19,464 nt of DNA. Source: JAOUEA01 sp038249195. GTDB lineage: Bacteria > Actinomycetota > UBA4738 > HRBIN12. This document shows positions 1 to 7,457 of this stretch, one piece after another. Position numbers and translations under genes: made by a program. Each line of letters starts with the position of its first letter. Position 1 is the stretch's first letter. The stretch lies in contig JBBRWM010000015.1 in NCBI GenBank assembly GCA_038249195.1, positions 1 to 19,464 of the forward strand, in the 5' to 3' direction. The notes below the pieces were generated by a model that was given only the letters and a program-made list of their open reading frames with translations, did no database searches and was not told the origin of the DNA.

Positions 1-687
1 GACGCGGCGGCCCGGCTCGGGGCGCTCGAGTCGGAGCATCTCGTGACGCTCGAACGTGCCGAGGAGATGGAGCTGAGGGCCACCGAGGCCGAGCGCCGTT
101 TCGCGGCAACCGAGGGCGAACTGCTCTCGGCGCAGGCCGTCCTCAGCAATCTCGAAGAGGTCTACCGCGCCATCCGTGATCGGGTGGCCGACGATCCCGC
201 GCCCTCCCGTGTCGCCGTCGAGCCGGAGACAGACGCGTCGCCGCCCGTACCGAACGGTGGGACGGTCCCGGACGATACCGCGCCCGGGCCACGCTATCTC
301 ACCTCCGTCGACCTCGTGGCGGCGGCGGCCCGCGAGGCCGGGGCCCCCGTGGCGGCCGATCTCGCCGTGCTCGACGAGATCTCCGCGCTCCCCGCGGCGA
401 CGTCCGAGGATGGCCCGATCTACCCGGGCCTTCACGTGAAGGCCGCCGTCTTGCTCGCCGAGCTGGCACAGCGGCGGCCCTTCGAGCGCAGCAACGAGCG
501 CATCGCGCTCGCGGCCGCGCGCACGTTCTTCGAAGTCAACGGGTACACGGTCGTGGGCGGGGACGAAGAGCTCGAGGAGCTGGGCGCCCTCGTGAGCAGC
601 GGGCAGCTCCCCCTCCTGGGCATCGCGGCCGCGCTCGAGTCGGCAACGGCACGCACCCCGTCGCCCGGGGTCGCGGCTTCCGGGTAG
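1..687 (+). CDS. Coiled-coil protein with degenerate C-terminal Fic/Doc-like domain (5' partial)
   Basis: The reading frame is open to the left edge, so the true start is probably outside the window; an internal GTG lies at 43. Counting from that GTG, residues 1-50 are a charged Ala/Glu/Arg helix typical of coiled coil. A Pro/Asp-rich linker (about 51-83) follows, then a domain of about 110 residues (84-200) that resembles Doc proteins. It opens with YLTSVDLVAAAAREAG, continues through YPGLHVKAAVLLAELAQ, and ends in FFEVNGYTV. The Fic/Doc active-site motif, normally HPFx(D/E)(G/A)N(G/K)R, reads RPFERSNER here (bases 475-501). The catalytic His is Arg and the acidic metal ligand is Arg, while the Asn and last Arg remain. 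AMP- or phospho-transfer therefore looks unlikely, and a binding role is more plausible. No antitoxin gene is visible downstream. The next gene, on the same strand 92-101 bases further on, is also coiled coil. The family assignment is by motif reading only. Confidence 0.75.
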   Translation, partial: DAAARLGALESEHLVTLERAEEMELRATEAERRFAATEGELLSAQAVLSNLEEVYRAIRDRVADDPAPSRVAVEPETDASPPVPNGGTVPDDTAPGPRYLTSVDLVAAAAREAGAPVAADLAVLDEISALPAATSEDGPIYPGLHVKAAVLLAELAQRRPFERSNERIALAAARTFFEVNGYTVVGGDEELEELGALVSSGQLPLLGIAAALESATARTPSPGVAASG

Positions 688-788
688 CCCCCGCGACTTC
701 CGGATAAATGGGGTGAAGTTCGCTCGCGCGCTGCCGATGACCCTGGAGTAGCGGATCCCGACCGAACACCCGAACGAGATTGGACGCG

Positions 789-3254
789 ATGGCGATGGCT
801 TCCGAACGACGACGCAGCCTGGAGACCGCGATCGATGAGGCGCGGCAGGAACTGGCCGAGGCTCGCGCCGAGGCGGCCGAGACGGCGGCCGCGGCGCACC
901 TGATGAAGACGCGCATCCAGGAGCTTGAGGCGCAGGTGGCGGAGCAGGATAGGGGCCTCGCGAGCATGGATCTGGACCAGATCCCCGAGCCGCTGGTCGT
1001 CCTCGACCAGCAGTTGCGCGAGTCGATCGGTCGCGAACAGTTCCTGGCCCGACGCGTCGCCGAGGTCGAGGCCCGCATGGTGCGTGGCGACGCGCCGACG
1101 TCCGAGCACGAGGCCGTCTCCACAGACCCCCAAGAGCCGGGAGATCGCGCGCGCGAGCTCGCTGAGCGGGTCGAGGCGTTGCAGTTGCAGCTCGAGGCCA
1201 CCCGCGCTCGCGACGACGAGCTCACGGCCCGAACCGTCCATGCCGACATGGTGCTCTCAGACGTCGGAACGCGGTTGGCCGAGCTGGGCGACGCCGCCGA
1301 AGGCGTCGACGCCCTCCAGGAGGAGCTCCGCGAAGCGCGGGAGCGGCGCGGCGACGCCGAGTCCGCGCTCGAGCTGGCACGGATGCACATGCAAGAGCTC
1401 GAAACCCGCGTGAGCGAGCTCGGCTCCGTCGGGACGGAAGCCGCCGAGCAGCTCGACGACGCCTCGACGCGTGCCCGCGTCGCCGAGGCTCGGGTGGAGG
1501 AGCTCGACGACGCGGTCGCCGTCACCACACTCGAACGAGACGGCGCGCGAAGCGAACTGATGCGTCTCATGGAAGAGGAGCAAACACGGACCGCGAAGAT
1601 CGGCGCGCTGGAGGGCGAGATCGACCGCGCGGTCGCTCAAGGAGAGGCCGCCCTCACGGAGGCTCGTCACGAGGCGACCCAGGCCCGTGAGGAGCTCCAG
1701 GAGATCCGGATCCGGCTCGAGGAGGAGCTCGCGGGCGCTCGCGCGACCATCGAGAACGACGAGCAGACCCGGGCCGAGCTGGGTCTCGAGGTTGGCCGGC
1801 TGCGCGACGAGCTCGGGGCCGCGGCCGCCGAGCGACAGGCCATCGAGGCCTCAACCGCGTCGCTCAACACCAGGATCGAGGAGCTCATGGCGGAGCAGCG
1901 CGAGGCCTCCGATGTCCTGTCTGCCGCTCAGGAAGATGTCGCCGCCGCGCTCGCTCGCTCATCGGAGCTCGAGCCGTTGGTCGAGGCCGCGGAAACGCGC
2001 GCGACGGGAGCCGAGACCCGCGCCGCCGAGGCGGACATGCGCACGGCCGTCGCCGAGGAGCGGGCCGAATCCCTGGAGGCCACCCACCAGGCCGCCGAGG
2101 ACGCGCTGCGCTCGGCCGCGGCGCACGCGGAGACCTTCGAGGCCCAGCTGATCGCCGTGCGTCATGAACTCGAAGAGGCCAGGGCGCGGTTGAGCGAGCT
2201 CGAGCCCACCCGCGCGGCGGCCGAAGCGCGCGCCGCCGCGGCGGAGACGGCCTTGCAAGAGGCCGAGTCCCGCCGCCTCGAGGCGGAGGAGCGGGCCACG
2301 CGGCTCGATGAAGAGCTCGCGGGCGTCCGCGGGAGCCTCTTGGAACTGGAGACGCGCGTCGGCTCCGCGGAGCAGCGCGCCGTTGCCGCCGAGGCCGAAA
2401 CGCAGGCGCTTCGCGACGAGCTGACCGCCACGACGCGGTCCGTGGAGGAGACAGACGCCCTCCGGGTCGCCGCCGAACGGACGACGATCGAGGACGCGGA
2501 GGGCGCCCGCAGCTCCGCCGAGCTCGAACGCGAACGCGCCGAAGCCCGCGCTGCCGAGGCCGAATCGCGCGCGGAGGCCTTGGAGGGCGAGCTCGAGGGG
2601 GCGCGAGCCGCCGGCGAGCCATCGGCCCCGCCCGATGCCGAGGCCCTCGAGGAGCTCGAGCACGCACGTAGCCACATCGCCGATCTCGAGCGTCAGCTCG
2701 CGGAGGCAGCGGAGACGCCCGCGCCCCCGGTCGCGGCGGAAGTAACAGATGGGGACCAGGCCGCGATCATCGCCGACCTCGAGTCCCGCCTCGAGCAGAC
2801 CGAGGTCCGCGCCCGGCGTGCCTACGCGGCCGCCGAGTCCGCCGAGGCAGCCCTGCGCTTCGCCAAGGAGCGTGGCGAAGTGATCGCGAGCGACCCGGCG
2901 ATGGAGCAAGAGGTGATCCGGCTCCGCGAGAAGCTCGGCAGGGCCATGGAGCAGGCCGCCGAGGCCGAGGCGGCGCGCAAGCGCGCCGAGGCCGACAGCA
3001 CCGCGCTGCGTGCCGGGGTCGAACCCGACGCGCTCGCGGATCCGCTCGAGCCACCACATCCGCATGGCGCGGAGCACAACGGACACGACGCGGGGTCGAC
3101 AGAGGCGTTCGACGAGCGGCGGGAGCCGGACGATGACCCCTCCGAGCCGGATGATGCTCCCGGGCGAAGCCTGCGCAGCCGCTTGGCAGCCACGGCCCTC
3201 AGCAAGAAGGCCAAGCAGCCCGGGTCCACGGGCGACGGCGGCGAATGGCGCTGA
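789..3254 (+). CDS. Large coiled-coil protein of unknown function
   Basis: This is an Ala/Glu/Arg-rich protein of about 821 residues that is almost wholly predicted helix. Heptad-like runs such as EARAAEAESRAEALE repeat from near the N-terminus to about residue 730. There is no Walker A motif or hinge, so it is not an SMC or Rad50 ATPase despite the resemblance. No signal peptide or membrane segment is visible. The C-terminal 80 residues differ: an acidic stretch (DDDPSEPDD) is followed by a basic tail (SLRSRLAATALSKKAKQ) that could bind membrane or nucleic acid. I chose ATG 789; ATG 795 and TTG 780 are alternatives, and none has a clear ribosome binding site. The gene ends 18 bases from the convergent rny stop. 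A structural or scaffold role, perhaps together with the coiled-coil gene just upstream, is inference. Long antisense frames across it are composition artefacts. Confidence 0.75.
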   Translation: MAMASERRRSLETAIDEARQELAEARAEAAETAAAAHLMKTRIQELEAQVAEQDRGLASMDLDQIPEPLVVLDQQLRESIGREQFLARRVAEVEARMVRGDAPTSEHEAVSTDPQEPGDRARELAERVEALQLQLEATRARDDELTARTVHADMVLSDVGTRLAELGDAAEGVDALQEELREARERRGDAESALELARMHMQELETRVSELGSVGTEAAEQLDDASTRARVAEARVEELDDAVAVTTLERDGARSELMRLMEEEQTRTAKIGALEGEIDRAVAQGEAALTEARHEATQAREELQEIRIRLEEELAGARATIENDEQTRAELGLEVGRLRDELGAAAAERQAIEASTASLNTRIEELMAEQREASDVLSAAQEDVAAALARSSELEPLVEAAETRATGAETRAAEADMRTAVAEERAESLEATHQAAEDALRSAAAHAETFEAQLIAVRHELEEARARLSELEPTRAAAEARAAAAETALQEAESRRLEAEERATRLDEELAGVRGSLLELETRVGSAEQRAVAAEAETQALRDELTATTRSVEETDALRVAAERTTIEDAEGARSSAELERERAEARAAEAESRAEALEGELEGARAAGEPSAPPDAEALEELEHARSHIADLERQLAEAAETPAPPVAAEVTDGDQAAIIADLESRLEQTEVRARRAYAAAESAEAALRFAKERGEVIASDPAMEQEVIRLREKLGRAMEQAAEAEAARKRAEADSTALRAGVEPDALADPLEPPHPHGAEHNGHDAGSTEAFDERREPDDDPSEPDDAPGRSLRSRLAATALSKKAKQPGSTGDGGEWR

Positions 3255-3272
3255 GCGCTCCGCTCGACGAGG

Positions 3273-4805
3273 CTACCGCGCATACTCGGTGGCTCGGAGC
3301 TCCCGAACGACCGTGATCTTGATCTGTCCCGGGTATTGCAGCTCCTCCTCGACCTGCTTCGCGATGTCGCGGGCGATCACCTGCGCCTGCATGTCGTCAA
3401 CGTCTCCCGGCTCCACCATGACGCGGACCTCGCGACCCGCCTGCATGGCGAACGTCTTGACGACCCCTGGGTGAGCCGAGCAGATCTCTTCGAGCCGCTC
3501 CAGCCTCTTCACGTAGGTCTCGAGGGACTCGCGGCGCGCGCCGGGCCGACCGCCGCTCATGCCGTCCGCGATCTGGGCCAGCACCGCGTGGATCGAGTGC
3601 TGTTCCACCTCGCCATGGTGCGACTCGATGCAGTGAACGACCTCCGGATCCTCTTTCATCCGACGAGCGATCTCCGCGCCGATGATGGCGTGGGAGCCCT
3701 CGACCTCGTGCGTGACGGCCTTCCCGATGTCGTGCAGGAACGCCCCGCGCTTGGCGATCGTCGGATCCACCCCCATCTCGGCCGCCAGCGCGGCCGCGAT
3801 GAACGCCGACTCCACCAGATGCCTCAACACGTTCTGTCCGTACGACGTCCGATACTGAAGGCGTCCGAGCAGCTTGATCATCTCGGGATGGATGTCGGCG
3901 ATGGCCACCTCGGCCACAGCGTCCTCGCCCACCCGTCGGATCCGTTCCTCGAGCTCCCGCTGCGAGCGCTCGTGGATCTCCTCGATGCGGGCGGGATGGA
4001 TCCTGCCGTCGGCGACGAGCTTCTCGAGCGTGAGCCGAGCCGCCTCCCGTCTCACGGGGTCGAAGCACGAGAGCACGACGGCCTCCGGCGTGTCGTCGAT
4101 GATGAGGTTCACACCCGTGGTCGCCTCGAAGGCGCGGATGTTTCGACCTTCACGACCGATGATCCGACCCTTCATGTCCTCGGAAGGCAGCGCGAACACG
4201 CTCACCGTGGATTCCGCGGTCTGCTCGGACGCCACGCGCTGGATAGCGATGGTCACGATCTTGCGGGCCCGCTCCTCCCCCTCTTCCCGCGCCCGCTGCT
4301 CGATCTCGCGGACCTGGCTCATCGCGGCCTTCTTCGCATCCTCGATGACCGTGGCCATCAGCTGGTCTCTCGCCTCGCTCGACGTCAGGCCCGCGATGCG
4401 CTCGAGCTGGGCCCGATGCAGCTCCGTAGCCTTTTCCAGCTGGGACCGGACGTAGGTGAGCCGATCCTCCCGCTCGTCCAGCTCCCCCACGCGGGCCTCA
4501 ACCGCCGCCGATTTCAGTTTGAGATCGCCCTCCGACTCGGTGATCCGCCGCTCCATCCGGGCGACCTCGTCCCGACGCGAGCGAACGTCTTCATCGAGGT
4601 CGCGGCGCATGGCCGCGATCTCTTCCTTCGCCTCCGCGAGGGCGCGCTTGGTCGTCGAGTCCGCTTCCCGCTCTGCCTCGAGCAGCATCTTCTGGGTCCG
4701 GGACTCGAGGCTGTGGGCCTGCGACGCCGCGACGTTCTTCCGATACAAGAATCCGCCGGCCGCACCGATGATCAGGCAGACGACGCCGATGACGACGGGA
4801 CCCAT
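3273..4805 (-). CDS. rny: Ribonuclease Y
   Basis: RNase Y is a membrane-anchored endoribonuclease that starts mRNA decay. The 510 residues show the full family layout. Residues 2-20 form a membrane anchor (VVIGVVCLIIGAAGGFLY), about 30-190 a long coiled coil, 213-224 the KH-domain signature GRIIGREGRNIR, and about 325-420 an HD metal-dependent phosphohydrolase domain with LHDIGKA (H358-D359), SHHGE and the conserved ADGMSGGRPGARRESLE stretch. The length matches the family norm of about 520. I chose ATG 4805 over TTG 4820 because GGGAGGA lies 4-5 bases upstream of it. The gene is in the same orientation as recX but separated by a 254-base gap, so it probably has its own promoter. Confidence 0.97.
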   Translation of the reverse strand: MGPVVIGVVCLIIGAAGGFLYRKNVAASQAHSLESRTQKMLLEAEREADSTTKRALAEAKEEIAAMRRDLDEDVRSRRDEVARMERRITESEGDLKLKSAAVEARVGELDEREDRLTYVRSQLEKATELHRAQLERIAGLTSSEARDQLMATVIEDAKKAAMSQVREIEQRAREEGEERARKIVTIAIQRVASEQTAESTVSVFALPSEDMKGRIIGREGRNIRAFEATTGVNLIIDDTPEAVVLSCFDPVRREAARLTLEKLVADGRIHPARIEEIHERSQRELEERIRRVGEDAVAEVAIADIHPEMIKLLGRLQYRTSYGQNVLRHLVESAFIAAALAAEMGVDPTIAKRGAFLHDIGKAVTHEVEGSHAIIGAEIARRMKEDPEVVHCIESHHGEVEQHSIHAVLAQIADGMSGGRPGARRESLETYVKRLERLEEICSAHPGVVKTFAMQAGREVRVMVEPGDVDDMQAQVIARDIAKQVEEELQYPGQIKITVVRELRATEYAR

Positions 4806-5059
4806 GGTTCCTCCCAACAACCTATGCGCACGTTTCGAGAGGACCTGCGTCCGGTCCCGGCATCAGGCGCAGCTGCTTGGGCCGACGCTAAGGAGCGCGA
4901 CGATGTCGCGTGACCGCGCCCGGGTTCGGGATCTTGATGGTGGGGTGGTCTCGGGTCATGCTGCTCGGCTTCTGCTCGGTGAATGTCGGTTTCGGAAACA
5001 TTCCTCTCGTGTTCACGATGCTACGGCCGCGGCCGCCCGCACACAAGACCGTCGAAGGG
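4806..5059. other. Intergenic region between recX and rny, no gene seen
   Basis: This stretch probably holds the rny promoter, but I cannot place one with confidence. Two small inverted repeats are visible. CGAAG/CTTCG with a 7-base loop (5053-5069) spans the recX stop codon. CGCGAC-GAT-GTCGCG lies at 4896-4910. Neither has a following T-run, so intrinsic termination is unproven. Short frames on both strands lack coding character. Confidence 0.4.
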
Positions 5060-5560
5060 CTACTCTTCGGCACCCGTGAGTTCCAGCGCTCGCCGCGCCG
5101 CCCGTCGGGCCACCTCGGGGCCGAACCCCCGCCGCATGAGCAGCGAAGACAGGCGCTGGAACGCTTTGGCCGGCTCGAGCGCTCCCAGGCGCGACGCGCG
5201 CGACCGAGCCAGGGCCTCGGCCCGCTCCTCCTCCCCGAGGGCGCCGCCCTCCACGACCTCGGCCACGACCTCGGCCACGATCGCCGGTGCGACACCCTTG
5301 GCGAGCAGCTCGCTCGTGACGGCACGTGAACCCGAGCGCTTCACGCCGAAACGATGCTCAGCCAGTTGCCGCGCAAAGGCCGCGTCGTCGATGAGCCCCA
5401 CGCGCTCGAGCCGCTCCAACACATCGTCGATCTCGTCTGATTGGAACCCGGCCTGCCGCAACCTCGTCTCGAGCTCCCGGCGGCTGCGGGCGCGCACCGT
5501 AAGGAGCCCCAGAGCGCGCTCGTGGCACGTCTTCGGGTTCCTGGCCGTGCGGTTGCGCAT
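5060..5560 (-). CDS. recX: Regulatory protein RecX
   Basis: RecX binds RecA filaments and limits or remodels them. The 166-residue product is a normal length and is built of the small helical repeats of the family. It starts with the typical ERALGLLTVRARSRRELETRL block, followed by GFQSDEIDDVLERLERVGLIDDAAFA (about residues 39-63) and a third repeat ending in LLMRRGFGPEVARRAA. The start ATG is at 5560, leaving only eight bases after the recA stop; the Shine-Dalgarno signal is weak, so translation is probably coupled to recA. The same frame stays open back to 5911 inside recA, but that extension is an antisense-free shadow of the recA coding sequence and lacks RecX homology. Confidence 0.95.
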   Translation of the reverse strand: MRNRTARNPKTCHERALGLLTVRARSRRELETRLRQAGFQSDEIDDVLERLERVGLIDDAAFARQLAEHRFGVKRSGSRAVTSELLAKGVAPAIVAEVVAEVVEGGALGEEERAEALARSRASRLGALEPAKAFQRLSSLLMRRGFGPEVARRAARRALELTGAEE

Positions 5561-5568
5561 CGCAGGGC

Positions 5569-6675
5569 CTAGGCGTCGGCCTTGTGGGTCTTCGGCTTGG
5601 CCGGCTCGACCGTCCCGTCCTTGGGATCGTCTTCGAGCACCAGGTCGGGCACGATCTCGACCGCAGCTTCGTCGCCCTCCTCGCCGAAGCTCGTCAAGCC
5701 CACGGCCTCGCGGATCTTCCGCTCGATCTCGTCGCGCATCTCGAGGTGCTCGGCGAGGAAGCCGCGGGCGTTCTCCCGGCCCTGCCCCAACTGTTCGCCC
5801 TCGTAGGTGAACCATGCGCCCGACTTCTTGATGATCTCGAGGTCCACGCCCACGTCGATGAGCGAGCCTTCCTTGGAGATGCCCTTGCCGTACATGATGT
5901 CGAACTCGCACTGGCGGAAGGGGGGCGCCACCTTGTTCTTCACCACCTTGACCCGCGTGCGCGATCCGACGACTTCCGTGCCGTCCTTGAGGTTCTCGAT
6001 CTTCCGAACGTCCAGGCGGACGGAGGCGTAGAACTTGAGGGCGCGCCCGCCAGGGGTGGTCTCCGGGCTGCCGAACATCACGCCGATCTTCTCCCGGAGT
6101 TGGTTGATGAAGACCGCCGTGGTGTCGAACTTGGAGAGCGAGCCGGAGAGCTTGCGCATGGCTTGCGACATGAGGCGGGCCTGGAGGCCGACATGGGTGT
6201 CACCCATCTCGCCCTCGATCTCGGCGCGGGGCACGAGCGCGGCGACCGAGTCGATCACCACGATGTCCATGGCCGCCGACCGCACGAGCATGTCGGCGAT
6301 CTCGAGCGCCTGTTCGCCCGAGTCGGGTTGTGAGACGAGCAGTTCGTCGATGTCGACCCCGAGCTCCCGCGCGTACGTGGGGTCCAGGGCGTGCTCGGCA
6401 TCGATGAACGCGGCGATGCCGCCCTTCGCCTGAGCCTCGGCGATCATGTGGAGGCTGACGGTGGTCTTGCCGGAGCCTTCGGGGCCGAACACCTCGACGA
6501 CGCGGCCTCGGGGGATCCCTCCCACCCCGAGCGCGAGATCCAGAGCCAGCGAGCCCGTGGGGATGACGGTGAAGCCCGCACCGGCAGGGTGCTCACCAAG
6601 CTTCATGACGGCTCCCTTGCCGAACTGCTTCTCGATCTGTTGGAGCGTGACGTCGAGCATCTTGTCGCGATCCAC
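5569..6675 (-). CDS. recA: Recombinase RecA
   Basis: RecA is the DNA-dependent ATPase that performs strand exchange in recombinational repair and activates LexA self-cleavage in the SOS response. In the 368-residue product I see Walker A GPEGSGKT (64-71), Walker B IVVIDSVAAL (138-147), the L2 DNA-binding loop GVMFGSPETTPGG (198-210) and the RecA signature ALKFYASVR (212-220). It has an acidic C-terminal tail and no intein. The chosen start is GTG 6675, preceded by AAGGGGG seven bases upstream; it gives the usual N-terminus DRDKMLDVTLQQIEKQFGKG. The frame continues upstream to ATG 6771, but that extension has no ribosome binding site and no homology. A LexA box and promoter lie at 6812-6840. 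recX follows eight bases downstream, so the two form an operon. Confidence 0.98.
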   Translation of the reverse strand: MDRDKMLDVTLQQIEKQFGKGAVMKLGEHPAGAGFTVIPTGSLALDLALGVGGIPRGRVVEVFGPEGSGKTTVSLHMIAEAQAKGGIAAFIDAEHALDPTYARELGVDIDELLVSQPDSGEQALEIADMLVRSAAMDIVVIDSVAALVPRAEIEGEMGDTHVGLQARLMSQAMRKLSGSLSKFDTTAVFINQLREKIGVMFGSPETTPGGRALKFYASVRLDVRKIENLKDGTEVVGSRTRVKVVKNKVAPPFRQCEFDIMYGKGISKEGSLIDVGVDLEIIKKSGAWFTYEGEQLGQGRENARGFLAEHLEMRDEIERKIREAVGLTSFGEEGDEAAVEIVPDLVLEDDPKDGTVEPAKPKTHKADA

Positions 6676-6811
6676 CGTTGCCCCCTTCTGATCCGCGGTT
6701 CCCCCGGCGGGGAGGTGCCGGCGAACCTGCATCCCCGATGGTCCGCGAAGGTTAGCGAGCGCGTCTGACATAAGTTACACCCCTGTCGTTCGATGGGTAT
6801 CCGAGGAGGCG

Positions 6812-6840
6812 AGGCTACTCGAACAGGTGTTCGGGCGCAA
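6812..6840 (-). promoter_or_regulatory. Predicted SOS promoter of recA with LexA box
   Basis: Read on the minus strand, TTGCGC (6840-6835) and TAGCCT (6817-6812) are separated by exactly 17 bases. That spacer contains the inverted repeat CCGAACACCTGTTCGA (6834-6819), which fits the actinobacterial LexA operator TCGAAC-N4-GTTCGA with one mismatch. Bound LexA would cover the space between the -35 and -10. A start near 6805 gives a leader of about 130 bases before the recA GTG. A second possible -10, TAACTT (6777-6772), lies downstream and could be a LexA-independent promoter. The operator match is direct; the promoter elements are inferred. Confidence 0.8.
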
Positions 6841-6875
6841 GTATCTGGCCACTCGGATGCATGGACAACGTGCGA

Positions 6876-7448
6876 TCAGCCCCCTCCCGCGTGCGGGAGC
6901 GGGAATATCTCCAGAGGCTCGTATCGCGGGTGCGATCCGCCTAGATGACTACGGAACAAGACGATGTTCGCGACCGGGAGGGCCGGTGCGTCGCCCGCGC
7001 CGGGGGGCGGTTGAGGCAGGGCCACGGGATGGGTCGTCCGGCCGAGCGTGATGTGCGGCCGAAACGGCCTCGTCTCGCTTCCGAACGCCCCGGCCAACGC
7101 CCCATCGAGGTTCGCCGCCAGTCCGATCCATGCACCTGCCGGGTCTTCGAGTCCCATCCACACCACGTGCGCCCGGTTCACTGAGGGGAACCCGCCGACC
7201 CGGCCGAGGGTGGACGTGAACCCGCCGGTGGTGCGAGACGCGGAGCGAACCAGAGCCGAGATCGGCTCCACGTCAGCCGACGCGACATCGCCCACGAAAC
7301 GGAGCGTCACGTGCCGATCCTCCGGCGAGGTCCAGCGCACGCCTCGTATCGGCGCGCGCCACGCCACCGTCGCGACGTCGATCGCTCGGGAGATGGCGGA
7401 GGGCACGTCCACTCCTACGAACAACCGGATCGTGTCGCCCCCAGGCAC
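6876..7448 (-). CDS. thpR: RNA 2',3'-cyclic phosphodiesterase (2'-5' RNA ligase family)
   Basis: This is a member of the 2H phosphoesterase superfamily; ThpR enzymes hydrolyse RNA 2',3'-cyclic phosphates to 2'-phosphates. The 190 residues carry both histidine motifs, HVTL at 46-49 (within DRHVTLRFVGDV) and HITL at 132-135 (within FRPHITLGR), with the usual N-terminal RLFVGVDVP strand. The length is normal. The GTG start at 7448 lies nine bases after the cinA stop, with no strong Shine-Dalgarno sequence, so translational coupling to cinA is likely. It sits between cinA and recA, as in other actinobacteria. A perfect 7-base-arm inverted repeat covers its 3' end. The cellular substrate is unknown. 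Confidence 0.92.
   Translation of the reverse strand: MPGGDTIRLFVGVDVPSAISRAIDVATVAWRAPIRGVRWTSPEDRHVTLRFVGDVASADVEPISALVRSASRTTGGFTSTLGRVGGFPSVNRAHVVWMGLEDPAGAWIGLAANLDGALAGAFGSETRPFRPHITLGRTTHPVALPQPPPGAGDAPALPVANIVLFRSHLGGSHPRYEPLEIFPLPHAGGG
6884..6899 (-). terminator. Hairpin at the 3' end of thpR, possible attenuator before recA
   Basis: The perfect inverted repeat CTCCCGC-AC-GCGGGAG (minus strand) lies in the last codons of thpR, 50-odd bases before the LexA-controlled recA promoter. No T-run follows, so it is not a classical intrinsic terminator. It could reduce read-through from cinA-thpR into recA. The repeat is direct observation; the role is inference. Confidence 0.35.
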
Positions 7449-7457
7449 GGTCCGACG

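Noticed and set aside
1959..3086. Long minus-strand open frame (375 codons) opposite the large coiled-coil gene
   Set aside because: Gly/Leu/Arg-rich product without domains. The plus-strand gene is low-complexity GC-rich coiled coil, which leaves stop-free antisense frames.
780..3254. SMC or Rad50-type ATPase
   Set aside because: The coiled coil suggests it, but there is no Walker A or B, signature motif or hinge.
1..3254. Toxin-antitoxin system based on the Doc-like domain
   Set aside because: The catalytic His is Arg, no Phd-type antitoxin gene is visible in the window, and the domain sits at the end of a longer coiled-coil protein.
3336..4913. 525-codon plus-strand frame opposite rny
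   Set aside because: The complementary strand encodes a complete RNase Y with all motifs; this frame is its antisense shadow, rich in His, Arg and Asp.
5561..5911. N-terminal extension of recX inside recA
   Set aside because: The open frame continues upstream, but the extension lies wholly in recA coding sequence, is Arg/Gly-rich and has no RecX homology; ATG 5560 fits the family length.
6676..6771. 32-residue N-terminal extension of RecA from ATG 6771
   Set aside because: No ribosome binding site, no homology to RecA N-termini, and GTG 6675 has AAGGGGG at the right distance.
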